From Theristus sp. LFF4_11 (taxonomy: Eukaryota; Nematoda; Chromadorea; Monhysterida; Xyalidae), in NCBI GenBank assembly GCA_030248135.1, contig JASANC010004851.1, forward strand, positions 1-64,000: a DNA stretch of 64,000 bases, read 5' to 3'. The notes beneath the pieces were generated by a model, which did not search any database, had not been told where the DNA came from, and worked only from the letters and a program-made list of their open reading frames with translations. The translations under genes and the position numbers were made by a program. Shown one piece after another: positions 9,297-21,710 of this stretch; the first letter of the stretch is position 1; the number at the start of each line of letters is the position of its first letter.

Positions 9297-10363
9297 ATAG
9301 TTTTGATAAAAAGTTCAAGTTCAAGTGCACTCGACTCCAAAACTCCATTCAGTCAGTCGGTCAGTCCATCCATTTTTTTAAAACAAATCGCGCTTCCGAA
9401 ATCAGAACGAACACACCAACGAAACTCAGATCAGCGAAACTCACTGGAATTTGTCTGGAAGCGGCGGTGGCAGTCGCCCGCCGACGCTGTCGCGAAAGAG
9501 CTTTGACATGGCGCGATGCGACTGTGCTGGGCGGGCGATCACATGTTAGACGCTGCTGCAAGTGGAAGAACAGACCTCTCAACGAAAACGTCTTTTATCT
9601 TCGTGGAAGCTGGGCTTGGTAAAAAAACCGGTTTTCAATTGGTCAGAAAAACCCGATTTTATATTCGTTTAAAAATGTTTTATTTCCTAATTTTTCCCTG
9701 TTCGTATGTCATACAAAAAAAAATAGAAGTCAAAGTGCTGTAGTAGGGTTGTGGCCTTGAGAAAGCTGGCATCTTTCTGATTGGTTGGTCGTTTTATTTT
9801 TGTTTAGTTTTTTATTTTGTTTTGTTTTAGTTTTGTTAATTTTTGAATGTTTGACGGATTCATCTGAATGAAATGCAACATTGATTACAATTTTTGTTTT
9901 TGAACATATCATTGTTCATTGTCATCAATCATTGATCACACAACGTTTCACTCAATGATTCACACAACAATTCATTCACACAACGATTGCTACAACGTTT
10001 CACACCACGTTTCACACAACGATTCATATGAGGTTATAAGCAACGTTTCACTCAATGATTTATACAACGATTTCCCACACAACAATACACACAACAATTC
10101 ATACAACGTTCAACACAAAGGTTAACTCAATGATTCACACAACGGTTCACGCAACGATTCAGGTAATTATTTGTGGATGGATGCTGTCTCAGAATAGCAA
10201 CTGTGCCAAAAAGCTAAGCGATTCTGGTTTACATTATGCCAATAATGCTAAGCTACTTTTTGACACGTTTTCTTTTTCAAGAGTTTGATATGACCTTGGA
10301 ATGGGAAGGGCATTCAAAATTTTGAAACGACAGGTAAGTATTGAAGCAGAAAACTGCAACACA
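9297..10363. other. Gap between the retroelement and the TIL gene
   Basis: No convincing gene. Short open frames at 9303-9622 overlap in two frames and resemble no family I know. 9770-9850 is T-rich. The only structured part is the degenerate tandem repeat at 9918-10165. Confidence 0.5.
9918..10165 (+). repeat. Degenerate minisatellite of CACACAACGATTCA-like units
   Basis: A 13-15 base unit (variants CAACGATTCACA, CAACGTTTCACT, CAACAATTCATA) recurs about 15 times with scattered substitutions. The short open frames over it simply reflect the repeat. Confidence 0.7.
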
Positions 10364-12268
10364 ATGCGCAAATCGTCCGTGTCTGTGCAACTTCAGTTTT
10401 ATGGTTTGCTCGTGGTTTCCGTGGTGGTCAGCGGGCACCACGTGGGGACCAGCGGTCCAATTGAGCCGATTGGCCCAAGTCGAGGTTTTGTTCCTCTTTT
10501 TCCAGTTTATTTTGTGATTATCACTGTCCGACGAACAATGTGGTGGGCGGTGGCTTTAAAAATTGTTATTCAACCGAACTTTCATCAATTCAACAAATCA
10601 GTCAAAATTCAACAATCAAAAACCAACCCGATGTTTATGGCTACAGCGAACTCGGAAGAAGAAAACTGTACTTCGGGCCGGTTTTTTAGCAGTCGAAAAT
10701 TTGACGCTGAATGAACACACGCAGAAACAAAATCAAATGCAGTTGCAAATGTGCAGACATCAATGCAGATGAAAAATGAAATTTCCGAAGCAAAAAATAG
10801 CCATGCGGTCAATGTGAAGTTTCCATTTTGATTGAGGCTTGCTTTTCACTGTTGTCCTTTCTTTCATTTCTGCGATCCCAGCGTTTGCAGAAGTGTCGAA
10901 TAGAAATCAGTTGGATCCCGATCAAAACAAATCCAGAAAGAACTGCACAGAAAACGCGATTTTTTTGAAAAACCACGAACAGTTTTTCCACCCCTGCAAA
11001 ACTCCGTTCCCAATCTCCGTTTTCTAAGACCACCCTTCGTTTATCAGACTGTCTGCGGAAATTTCACTTTTTTGATTTTGTTGTCACCTAAAAAACCCTC
11101 ACATGAGTCATGCTGTTTGCAACACTTTAACGGGCATTCATGAAGTAGTATTTAGTGTCTCCGTAGCTTACATTTTAACACAGCAGCGCGTCACGAAATA
11201 GTGCTTCATGAATGCGCCTTTACAGCATCATTGTGCAGAAGATTGCGTGGGCCGACAAAATGAGCGCTACACCGGCTGCGGCTTCGAGGCTGGCTGCGAG
11301 GCGCGATGCTCCATCAACGACGGGGGGCCACGTCTTGCGTGCGGTGGCGCCTGCACTTGGCCCTACAGAAGAACGTGGTGCGTCTGCATCCGGGGTTTCG
11401 CCCGCAACGACGACGGCGTTTGCGTGCCCCCCGCCGATTGTCCACGTTCCGGTTATCGTTTTTGTTTTTTTTTTGGTTTTTTCACGTTTTTTTAGTTTCG
11501 TGCTGTTTATATTTTTAATGGTGGGGTTTCTTTGATTTTCTGCGTTTCGTTTCCATCATACGTTGGTATGCACGCTGCATAACAAAAGATACCAAACGTT
11601 ATTGCCGCAAGTGATACAACGGAGCGTTAAAATAGGGTTTTTGCAACAATGACTGTTATCAAGTTTTCAGGTTCTGCGACTGAATGCGTGTGCAGCGTAG
11701 AAACGAAACTACAGTTTCAATCTTTATGTGACAATTCAAAATCGCCCAAGTGACTCTATTTAGATCGGATCGATTCAGATTTAGACTCGGATCACTTGCC
11801 AATTTTGAATTCCCGCGTCAGGCATAAGCCTGTTCATCTATCCATGCGCGCATTGAGTCTCTTAGCCAAAATAAAAGATCATTATTCAATAACTACCGAA
11901 ACGATGTGCACGCGAGTCGCTTGCTTGCAGCTTGCCCCGGCGAGTTTGAGCGTCTGAACGAATGCGGCAATCGCTGCGAACGACGCTGCGACATCGACGA
12001 CGGCGCACCACGCAACTGCACGGCCGCGGACGACTGCGGCGCGCCGGCGTGCGAGTGCGTCGACGGGTACGCTCGCGTACGGGACGCCATTGACGCAGCG
12101 GACGAGGGCCGATGTGTGCGTGTTCTGCCACGGCTGTCTGAATGCGCGTATCGCTCGAATCGCACCTATCGTCATTCCGTAGACGCCAGAATGCTGTTCG
12201 GTAGAAACCAGGCTGTCGCCGTTGCTAGCCGTGAACAGAATGAATTAAATCCAGAACACACTGATTAG
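10364..12268 (+). CDS. Secreted protein with two TIL (trypsin-inhibitor-like) domains
   Basis: Three exons: 10364-10484, 11239-11445 and 11931-12268, giving 221 residues. Exon 1 supplies a start Met, basic residues and a hydrophobic core (LLVVSVVVSG), a convincing signal peptide. Exon 2 holds a complete ten-cysteine TIL domain and exon 3 a second one, each with the CG-x2-C / C-x3-C spacing of the family. Phases are 1 and 1 and all junctions keep frame. TIL proteins of nematodes and insects usually inhibit chymotrypsin/elastase-type serine proteases outside the cell; specificity cannot be told here. The exon 2 donor is uncertain (11446 or 11452, same phase), and exon 1 could be joined by further small exons. 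A MITE ends 23 bp before exon 2. An unrelated Leu-rich open frame at 10839-11027 was left out because it lacks ATG. Confidence 0.7.
11132..11217. mobile_element. MITE A copy 1 (palindromic, about 85 bp)
   Basis: Ends are GCATTCATGAAG and its complement CTTCATGAATGC, with an inner ATTTAGTG / CACGAAAT pair around a short T-rich centre. It lies in intron 1 of the TIL gene, ending 23 bp before the exon 2 acceptor. Confidence 0.8.
11640..11890 (+). repeat. Dispersed repeat E, copy 1
   Basis: About 250 bp, including TTCTGCGACTGAATGCGTG and GCCAATTTTGAATTCCCGCG, shared with 12550-12790 in direct orientation and with 45435-45590 in inverted orientation. It lies in intron 2 of the TIL gene. No coding potential or clear terminal repeats; probably a non-autonomous transposon. 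Confidence 0.75.
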
Positions 12269-12549
12269 AACGCGTCTCTGTGTTGAATTTTGTTGTTTAT
12301 TTGCATCTTTTTTGAATTTTTATTGTTGTCGATCATAATGGGATTCAGTCACCATGCCAATGACCGTGTGGAGTGTGGACTATTTGGTTAATGACCGTAT
12401 TTCTGAGCGCTGATTTCTGCATCGGTCAAAGCCACAGATTCGATTTTTATTCACAATCGCCAGTCATTTCGATAAGAATCTGTTTTTCAATTGAGCGGAA
12501 TGTTCTTTGATCAGTAACACAATCATAACAACGCAATCACAGACCAGTT

Positions 12550-12790
12550 AAATTATTGTGGATGATTTTACTGATGTCAATTTTTTAAGTTCTGCGACTG
12601 AATGCGTGTGCAGACGTGAAAAGAAAACTAGTTTCAATCTTTATGTGGCAATTCAAAGTTCTCTTAGTGACTCCGGCCCTATGTGGGGGACACGGATCAC
12701 TTTGCCAATTTTGAATTCCCGCGTTGAGCATGAAACTGTTTACTTATCCATGAGCGCACTGAGTCTCGGGACCAAAATGAATGATCATAC
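12550..12790 (+). repeat. Dispersed repeat E, copy 2
   Basis: Same sequence as 11640-11890 with scattered substitutions and small indels, downstream of the TIL gene. The short open frame over it is accidental. Confidence 0.75.
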
Positions 12791-13356
12791 ATTGTATGAA
12801 CTTTTTCGTTGACATCACTGATCAGCTAGCTGTCTGTCAATTTGAGCACAGAGACGCAAATGGAAATGCGATTCATCCCAGCTCTGCGGCCGGCCGTTGG
12901 GTCTCTGGTTAATTCGTTTTTTTACTGCAAAACGGTTCTCACACCTAAACCTTGTCTGAGAGCCAGCTTTCGCACACAAACCTTGTCCAAAAGCCAACTC
13001 TTACACCCGAACCTTGTCTCTGAGCATATTAAAGCTTTCCCTTTCGTCGACCATTTTGCGATTTATGCTTCTCGTAATTCAATTGGTCTGCAAACAAAAC
13101 GCTTCCACTCGCTGGAGGGATATCGAAATCATTTGCAAACAAGAAAACTCTGCATCTCTGCGCAAGTGCGGGTGAAAGCAAAACACATTTCAATGATAAG
13201 TTGTCACAGCCGAAAAAAATCTGAGAGAAGAGGCGTAAATACTATAAAAACTTTCATTTTTTCACCAGGGTGAAATTCTGCAGAAATCCGTTCGTTTTTC
13301 ACAGTGTGTGTTGCTGGCTGACAAAACCATGAATTTGGTAGTGTGGTGCGCAGTTA

Positions 13357-13447
13357 AGGGGCATTTATGAAGGACTATTTAGTGACCGTGTAGCTATATT
13401 TTAACACTGTTACGCGTCACTAAATACAGCTGCATGAATGCCGCTTT
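13357..13447. mobile_element. MITE A copy 2
   Basis: GGCATTTATGAAG...CTGCATGAATGCC, with the inner TTTAGTGACCG / ACGCGTCACTAAA pair. Same family and length as 11132-11217. The only one of four copies not next to an annotated splice site. Confidence 0.8.
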
Positions 13448-14288
13448 AGAAATTTGAACAGACAGTTAGCTTCATTCCAAAAACGCAGAAAATCACTGCG
13501 ATATTCGTCAGTCAGGTACTTTCTGTCTGACAACTTACTTCACAGCACACTGATTTCGCCAATAACCAACATTTTATGTATGAATAATTTTTCAAATGCA
13601 TAATTTTCACTCTTCGCCCACAAAAACGGCAAACGAATATATTACAACAGTAAACAAACGTGCGCTGAGTGTTAGCCGTTGCAAACGCATTTTTGCAGCA
13701 AAACTGGTTGCTGACACTGTGACAAAACGTAACCGGCAGCAAACAGTGCCTGCAGAAATATAAAACATAAATTTTATGTGCACAGTTTGTCGTATAAATG
13801 TCCAAAATGCTGTGCTATGCTGCACAATTGCGTGCGTTTTACATTTCCAATACCAAAACAACAACACTTAACACAACATGCAAAAATCGAAAATCACCGT
13901 TTGTTTGCATGTGCCGTCCTTTTTCAATGTCGCAGACATGCAAAACTTTTATAGTCATTGCATGCGCTTGTGTTTGCGTTTACTTTTTCGATGTATGAGT
14001 TTTTTACTTTCTCCGTCTGAGTCACCGTTTTTTCGGTGACAATTTTCAGGTGGTCGTATTTAACATCTTAAAAACACTGCCACTGTGTGGTTTATGTGGA
14101 AGTTGCTGGTTTGTTCCGCTGTTACTGTTAACATTTTTGTTCCTAATGGGATCAGGGGCCACAATGATATGGGAGTGCAATCGAGCTATCAAGCTTGTGG
14201 TTTTTTTAAACAATTGTATTGTTTCCACCAAAAGTGCTTGCTTGAACGGCTTTTCTTTCAGGTGTAGCCAGTAAAGTCGAGCTCTAGA

Positions 14289-15773
14289 ATGCCTAGAACA
14301 CAACTGAGCAAGCGGCTGTTGATTGCAACAATCGGCCTCTTTCTCCAGAACGTCGCAACGATTTTTGGACAGGAATCCCCGCCTGTGCACGAAGATTTCC
14401 TGCCGCTCTCTGCCGGGCAAACCGTGACGCTCAACTGCTCCGAATCAGGTGCGGTTTATTTTTTTTTCAAAAAAACTACACTGAATCAAAATTATGCCAA
14501 ACAGTTTACAAAACGTTCCATTTTGTTGGCTACCACCGGCTGTGGTGGCTAATAAAATGGCTCCATGTTAAGACAGATTTCGGTGGCTACCAGACTGTTT
14601 GCTAAATATGCAACTTTTAAGAAGTTGCGTTTCAGTACCCACTTTAGTAGCCAAATTAGTAGCAACGTTTTCTCAGCTTCTGGATGGCTACGGCTTTCAG
14701 CCAGCAAGCGAAAACCGCGCGCGAGACCTCTGGGAGTCATCCGGGAGTGACTGCCCACAACATAGCTCGCGCTCAGCCTGTTGTCTCAGTGTAATCAATC
14801 ACATACTCACAAATGGTACATGAACTTATAGATTTCGCCTGAAAAAATCGTGCGCTGAACAAGCCTGAAAAATTTCGCAGGTCACTCGGCACAGAGCGGG
14901 CGCGTCACGTGGATCCTGCCTGGCGGCCAGACCATTCCGGCCGTCTTCTACAACGGCACCGCCATCCCCAACGCCGACTATCTCTTCATCGGCAGCAACT
15001 CGTCGTTGAAGATCCACTCGGCCTCGTCGAAAGACGTCGGTCGCTTCGTGTGCATCCGTGCCTACCGCAACTACGTGACCGAGGTGCTGTTCGAAGTGAT
15101 CGTTTCGTTGGACGCATGACGCATTTGACATGACACACTTGACTTTTATTCCACACAACTTCGACACAAGCTTACACAAATTCAACCGTTTCAAACAAAT
15201 GCAACGCATATGCTGAACAGCAAGCAGAAAAGCTGCATGAAAACCAAGCTCATGTTGTGTCTGATAAAAACTTCATTGCGTGTGTTTCGTAATCACGTGA
15301 AAACGCATGCACATAATCCTTACACCGTTTATTTACAACAGGTGGCACGTATCACCGTGCCGTACGTGATCGAGATGAAGAACTACGGTCTCGCGACGCT
15401 CTGGGCGTTCGCTGCGGCGTTGTTGTTCATCGCGATGTGCGCGGTGCTGGTCGGCACGTACGCACTTCGGCACGGCTCAAAACAGCGCGTGATCACGCTG
15501 CACACGTTGCACGGAGTCATCGGCGGTAAAGCGACCGCTACGCGACCCGCGGAACAACAACCGCACCACCACCAGCAGCAGGAGCTGCCCGCGAACAGCG
15601 ACACGACGGTCGCGATTGACGAGCCGACGAATGACGCCTCGTACACGAACCCGGCGATGGAAATGGCGGGCGGTGAAGTGAACACGGCGGCGCAGTCGAA
15701 CACGCAACAACACCACGACCACGGTGACCAGCAGCATGACACGGGCAACGATGAGATTAAGGAGAGATTGTGA
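14289..15773 (+). CDS. Single-Ig-domain type I transmembrane protein
   Basis: Three exons: 14289-14448, 14881-15095 and 15342-15773, giving 268 residues with all phases kept. Exon 1 carries a signal peptide (hydrophobic core about residues 9-24) and the first Ig cysteine (NCSES). Exon 2 carries the Ig core Trp (VTWIL) and the D-x-G-x-F-x-C signature (KDVGRFVC), a normal V/I-set pattern. Exon 3 opens with a short stalk, then one transmembrane helix (about LATLWAFAAALLFIAMCAVL) and a cytoplasmic tail rich in Gln, His and Thr, ending in charged residues. It is probably a cell-surface adhesion or recognition protein of the small one-Ig type common in worms; no orthologue named. The exon 2 donor (GTGATC) is weak, but reading through it gives a stop 8 codons later, and a secreted isoform from that retention is possible. 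Confidence 0.7.
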
Positions 15774-16221
15774 TTGCTTTTGTTGGTGCTTTCGTGCTAA
15801 ACGTACCGGTCGGAAGATTGTACACTTGATTTCTGTCACGTGAGGACTTTCGCACTTCGCAGTGAACGACAAACGCACCGGCATACATGTGCAGTGTGTG
15901 GTTACGTTTACGTGTGTGCTGGTGTGTTTGGTGTGTTCAATGTTCGACAGAAAACACACGGCTTGAAGACGATGAGTAGTTTTCACACTGGGACTTTTTG
16001 TATATGGATTGATTGGTGGGACTTGTCAGACGGTAGAAAGTATGCAGAGTTGCACACATGTACTTTTTGTTTGCTTTTTTTTGTGCATTTTTGATCACAC
16101 ATTCGAAATTCTGAGGCGTTAAATTATAATTTATCAAAAAGGCTTGTTATCAAAAAGGTGCATAATGCTGTTTGTTTGTTCATTTTTGTGATTTTTATCC
16201 CTGCAAAAAAATCAAAATTTG

Positions 16222-16693
16222 ATACCGTATTACCCCCATTAAACCCCCCCCCCCCCCCCACCCCCCCCCCCCCCCCACCAATAAACCCCCACCCCCCCCG
16301 ACCAGTTTCCAAATAATCCCCCCCCCCACAAATAATCCCCCATGGGGGTTAATTGGAAACCTGTTTGAAACACATACCCAACGATATCAGTGGCTGGTTG
16401 CAGTGAAAATGATGAAATTGTGCTACGAAAGGCCCCAAATGAGTGAGTTAATAGTAATTTCATTACAAAAGGCTGTTAGAAAAGGAAATTTCTATGTAGA
16501 GTAGAAGTTTCTACGACTTTCTTGCCTGCCATGCAAGGTATTTTTGCCATTTTTCAACAAACCCCCACCCCTAGAATTTTTTTTGTAAATAAACCCCCCC
16601 ACCAATAATCCCCCCCCCCCACCAATAAACCCCCACCCCTAAAAGTGCTGACGTATTAATCCCCCATGGGGGTTTATTGGGGGTAATACGGTA
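16222..16693. mobile_element. C-rich MITE with TACCGTATTACCCCCA ends
   Basis: The left end (16222-16237) and right end (about 16678-16693) are exact inverted copies, each followed inward by TTAAACCCCC/ATAAACCCCC strings and C runs. Total about 470 bp, no coding frame. The interior about 16401-16510 is also found at 22763-22862. Shares the TACCGTA start with the element at 63144-63412. Confidence 0.7.
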
Positions 16694-18281
16694 CGTTATT
16701 TCTGTGTTGTCCCCTTGTGTGTTTGCTTTGCCCGACAAACGACTGTATGAAAAACCACTTCAAATTTCAACGTTGTTCGCTGTTCGTCACTCCATGCTCG
16801 ATGCGCCAAAATAATATTTACACGAATTTTCTGCTTTTTTCTGAAACACCACACCGAACCAACCGCAAGCGTGCATGCAAGTTTTTTTGCTCGCTTTTTT
16901 GCGTGATTTTGCAAAAAAATAATTGAAAATCAACAAACAACGGCATACACACATAAAGAAAGGTTCTTGTGTCGGGGCAGTAATTGAACAAATAACAACA
17001 CAGCCATTTTGAGCCAGTCAAACGTTTGTATGTACCGTTCAAAACGTTCATATGGTCTGAGCGTTAACCGTCTTCAAAATACATTATTGTGATTTGGATG
17101 TTTGTTCCACCGAATGTCCAACAAACAGCGTTCAGAAGTCCCTCAAGAAATCAAAAGTTCGAACATAGCTCCAGTTATAGCATTGAAAAAAGGAATTCAA
17201 AATGATAAACAACCAAGAACAATGAAAAGAAAAAAATACACAAAAGTTGTCGCCCACCACAAATCAAACGGCAGAAGCAACCGCCATTTCATGAAACAAA
17301 AGTTATTCCGCCTAAAAGTGGCTGTCAAGTAAATGTGTGCATGTGCGTGTTTCGCAAAGTCGTTTTTGCTTTCCAGTAAGCAGCTAGACAGTTTGTCAAT
17401 TTGGATTACGACTTGAAAATCAAATAAACGTGTAACATGCAAATCTTGCTGGTTTAACCGCTGGTTCCTTCTTTTTGCCTTGAGAAAGAAAGCTGTAAAT
17501 TTCATTTGGACCTTTCTGGGTGTTTTTGTTCGTTTGCATTTGCGAATGTCAGTAACTTTCGAATTGACAGAATTCTGCGGTTTTTGCCTTTGAATGATTT
17601 GTTTTACTTCTAATCGCTTCGGTTTTTGCCTTAAATGACATATTATTTTATCATAACTTTTCAGGGTTATTTTGGTTTTTTGAGACTCAGAGTTACTTCA
17701 GAGTGATTTCCGAACAGAGACGATTTTCATTGCATCTAGTGCGCTGATTGGCTGTATTATTGAAATGCAGCCAATCAAAAATAATTTTCAAAGCGTAGAT
17801 ACATGAGGCCACGAGCAATATAACATCAAACGTCGTAAATGTGAAACAAGACAAAATCGTGCATAAGAATCCATTGATATGCCCATGGCCCCAATCGTAT
17901 GAACCGTTATGATGAAAAAGTTATAAAAAACCGTCCGATAGGAGAATGCCAGCGCCACAGAAAAGGCTAGAACACAAAGAATGTGAAATTGCGGCTATAA
18001 AACCCCGTTTGCGTGCCTTCAGAATTTCAGGATTGCTCAAGTGGTGCTGTTGCTATGTGTGCGTCATTTTTTTTATTTTTAAAGCATACAAATTTTTAGT
18101 TCCTATTTTCGAATAATTCTCGGGTCTGAATCGTTCCTGAGTCGTTGGCACTGTTACTGTTGAAAAACTGCGTGTTTGCTTTATTTTCAGGGGAATTTCT
18201 CCATCATATCACGAGAATACGCAGTTAAGTCCTAGTCTGAACTGAAGATATAGATATGACACTCATGTAGCACAACAGTGA

Positions 18282-18324
18282 GAAACAAACACACAGGCAT
18301 ATACCTGTATGCCTGTGTGTTTGT
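18282..18324. mobile_element. Minimal palindrome family C, copy 1
   Basis: Arms ACAAACACACAGGCAT and ATGCCTGTGTGTTTGT are perfect, with about 9 bases between them. Related arms occur around larger centres at 44163-44236 and 45347-45412, and a half-copy lies near 32465. Probably the shortest form of a foldback element. Confidence 0.65.
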
Positions 18325-20579
18325 GGTGACCGTGCAACATTACTTCGTTAAAAACCGCCTGATTTCACAGTTTTCAGACTGGAACTTCAGGGCCCAAGGT
18401 CATAACGCTGCAGAACATTCACAGGTTTCACTCAAAAATGACCGTCGTCGCACTGTAGACTGCATCATGAGAGACAGATTGATAGGAACCACATTTGTCC
18501 CATGTGAAAATTTAAGACTCTTTTTTTTAATTTTTGATACTCTCGAAGAAAAGCTGACCAATATCACAAGTAACCGCTGGTTGTTGTCAGGAACTGACCA
18601 TCGTGGCCGATGGCTAACGGTTTACTGAGCAAGATTTGAAATTGCAATTTCTCAAACTTTTGGCAACAACCAACGGTTACTGAACATATCCTATCTTAGC
18701 TGTGCTCACATTTTAACATCGATTTTTGTCAAATTTTCTTTAGTCATACCCGAAAACTGCATTTTTACACAACGTAGGTCATTTTATTGGTGAATGACAA
18801 CAACACGGACCTTTTAGTGTTAAAGACGCGTATTTGAAACACAAGGTTAAATTAAGTTTTTCCTGCAATATGTTCTCCAATTGTGTTCCCACAACAGATT
18901 TCTCAACGTGTTTTACCTCATATGCTCGCAAAAGATCATTACATATTCGAAGACGCCAAAGGCTCAGAGACGCGCATCCACAAAACAACAAAACTGGCAA
19001 AACGCAACAGCGCACAGCAAAAGGCGAAAAGCGTACTCGAGGGGGAGGGACTCCGTGTTCGCGAGAAAAACTTTTTGTTCCACAAAACGCCAAAACGTTT
19101 CGCGAACACACACCCACACACACCACATAACTTCGGTGCATTCTTATATCATAAAATGGATGGGCGAAAAACGGGATATTGCGCATATGTATGTCCCTTG
19201 TGCCAGTGGACTAAAACTTTTACTAGAGACGGTATCTACAGTAAAATGTCTCTCTCGACACGAACATTTATGTCAAGATATTGAGAAAAAGAAGCATTTC
19301 AAAACAGTTTGGTGCAGTTGAGTGTTTAGTGAAGTGTTTTTACCCAGCAGTCATCGTGATATTTTACCAGTATCTGCCAAATGGTACGGCGGGTACCGTA
19401 TTCGTTCCAAATGCCTTTTAGAACTGTTCTTGCTTATAATACGCATCTCCATTTCTGGATGATAGTTTGGCGCGGGAATTTTTGACGCTTTCTCTCTTCC
19501 GTCAGCTTGATAACATCGAAATATTTGGTCGATTGTGTGCGAGTTTTAAAACTGGACAATGCCAAATGGTGCCAGGAATGTTTAAAGTTTTCTAAAACTA
19601 TGATATACGTTACCCCGAAAATTCAACATATACAGTATGGCTGAATAAATGAGGCCGTCTATCAAGGCGGGATCAACCGCAGACTAGGAGTTGTCTTTTT
19701 CAAAAAAGCCAACATAAAAGCCCATTCATGTGTACAAGGGATAAAGAATGAACAGAATAGCGCGGATAATCCATTCGTTTAAAAAAACGCGTCCAATTTG
19801 GCACACAATTTAGTATCTGAGCGTCTTTTTTCTTTCATTGAAAATTCGCGCGCTCCTTGCACCCTGAAAAAAACTGCCATGTTTAACCGGCCATACCGTA
19901 CCTAGTTTTGGGAGTTTTTGGTAGATTGCTGTTTTTACAACAAATTGCGTCTGGGTGTTTTTGACGAACATATGCCAACCACAAGCGCACAAATCATTTG
20001 TGGCTGAACTGATTGTTCAGCCTTAGTTTCAAAAAAATTCGTTTCTCTGTTTCTGTTTATGTTGCTAGGTGTTTTGACAGACTTTTATTGTTTTTTTCGG
20101 CTGTTAATTGTTCATTTGTTGGACAGGAAATGTGAAAAATGTAAAGTCAGCAAATCAAAAAGATGTGGTTGTGTCCCAACTTCCTCAGTGTCAAAGACAC
20201 CATTGTTTCGTCAGTGTGTATCTGTTTGATTATTCAGCAAAAATCAGAACAAAAAGACATGATAAAAAGCACGGGTTCATGAATTTCACGCTACTGGACG
20301 ATTTTGCACAGCAGATAACCATCGTTGGTAATAAATAGTTTCCCGTCATAATAACAGAGAGATTATATGTTTTTGTTGTATCGTAATGATGTTTTATTCA
20401 TGTCGTTGTGCATCGCATGTCGACACAGATGTATTTTATTTGATTGCTTCTGGTATCGCATTGGCAAAAAGTTGCCATTCTTGCCATAATTTGTCATTTA
20501 TATAAAAGTCAGCCATTGCTACTGTTTTGTAAAATACCACTTATCGTTTGTTTGTTTTTTTGTTGAACATATCCGTGGG

Positions 20580-20946
20580 AGAGTGCGTTCATGTGTGCAC
20601 ACGTGCGTTCAGGCGTGCAGTATACGTGCTTTGTGTGTGTGCATGCATGCATACATGCGTGAGTGCGTGCAAACATGTGCCCGTGCGTGTCCTAGGCGTG
20701 CGTGTGCGTGTGCGTGTGTGCGCTTGGTTGCGCGTGCGCGTGTGTTAGTACGTACAGTATGTGTGCATGAGTGTGTGCGTGCGAGAGAGCGTGCTTGCAG
20801 GTGTGCCTTGTCTGTGCGTGTTTGTGTGTGCGTTCGGGCGTGCATACATCCGTGAGTGCGTGCGTTCGTGCCTGTATGCGCACTTAGATGTGTGCGCGCG
20901 TGCGTGCAGGCGTGCTTGTGCGTGTGCTTGGTTGCGTGCGTGCGTA
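20580..20946. repeat. GT/GC-rich alternating purine-pyrimidine tract
   Basis: About 370 bp of GTGTGCGTGCG-like sequence with little else. Open frames in several phases on both strands are a by-product. Alternating purine-pyrimidine of this kind can adopt Z-DNA (general knowledge); no function is claimed. Confidence 0.8.
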
Positions 20947-21710
20947 AATGTCGATGATTTTGACCATAGTGACTACTTCTTTGAATATGGCACTGCATTC
21001 GAACTTTGTTTGTTGCGTGGCCGCCCACCAAGCTCAGCAAAGCTATCATATGGTAGTAAAACATTGTTCAAACGCAATTCTTTGTTTTCTGCCGTTTTTA
21101 TAAGTTGTTCATTTGATCTCTGTCTATTTTTTAAGCATCAATGAAACAATCCATGTCTGCTGCATTTTTTCATTAATGTAGGACGCCGGTTTTTTCAACG
21201 CGTACGTTAGCAAGAGAATGTACAATTTTTATGGTCATGTTATATCTAACATTCAAATAAACGGGAATGAAAATGCTGCTGGTGACGTGAACATTCGTTC
21301 ATTTAAAAAACTCTTTTGTTGCTTTGTAGATTTTACTCAAACTGTTACGCATTACTCAAACACTGAGACATGGCCGTCGGCTGCTGAACGGAATTGTTCA
21401 GTTTTCTGCTCAATTTTTTGCCCAGTTCTTTTAGGTAATTAAGTATCATCAACAGAACATTTTGCGACCTTTTCCATCGTTCACTTTGAGTTATACCTGT
21501 GCTAGATCGTTTTTTTCCTCCCTAATGCACCATGTAATCAAATCACCCGTTTGGGAGAAGCGTAACGTCGTTTGAAACAAAAAATAGCATTATTGTTTCA
21601 GAGCAATTCAAAAGATCAACCAACCGCTAAAATTGGAACTACAATGTCTGAACAGTGAAGTCCATCAATTTTCAAAGTTTCAAAAAATTAAAAAAAAACC
21701 ACAGCAAAAA

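Larger units (their letters stand above)
12269..14288. other. Intergenic stretch between TIL and Ig genes
   Basis: Holds repeat E copy 2 and MITE A copy 2. A TTTCAG about 27 bp before the Ig start codon (near 14261) could be a trans-splice or 5' UTR acceptor. Otherwise only short overlapping frames without recognisable content. Confidence 0.5.
15774..21710. other. About 5.9 kb without a recognised gene
   Basis: Contains a C-rich MITE (16222-16693), a perfect small palindrome (18282-18324) and a GT-rich alternating tract (20580-20946). Open frames at 16.7-17.3, 18.3-18.6 and 18.8-19.3 kb are short, overlap in several frames and show no domain; 18.8-19.3 is open in three frames, which argues against coding. 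Confidence 0.5.

Noticed and set aside
10839..11027. Secreted small protein with signal-peptide-like start
   Set aside because: No ATG; the hydrophobic start uses TTG and the region lies inside an intron of the TIL gene.
18834..19321. Plus-strand genes at 18.8-19.3 kb
   Set aside because: Three overlapping frames are open at once and none has a domain or splice support, which points to low stop density rather than coding.
20548..21144. Cys-rich proteins in the GT tract
   Set aside because: Cys, Val and Arg runs are the translation of GTGTGCGTGCG sequence in every frame and on both strands.
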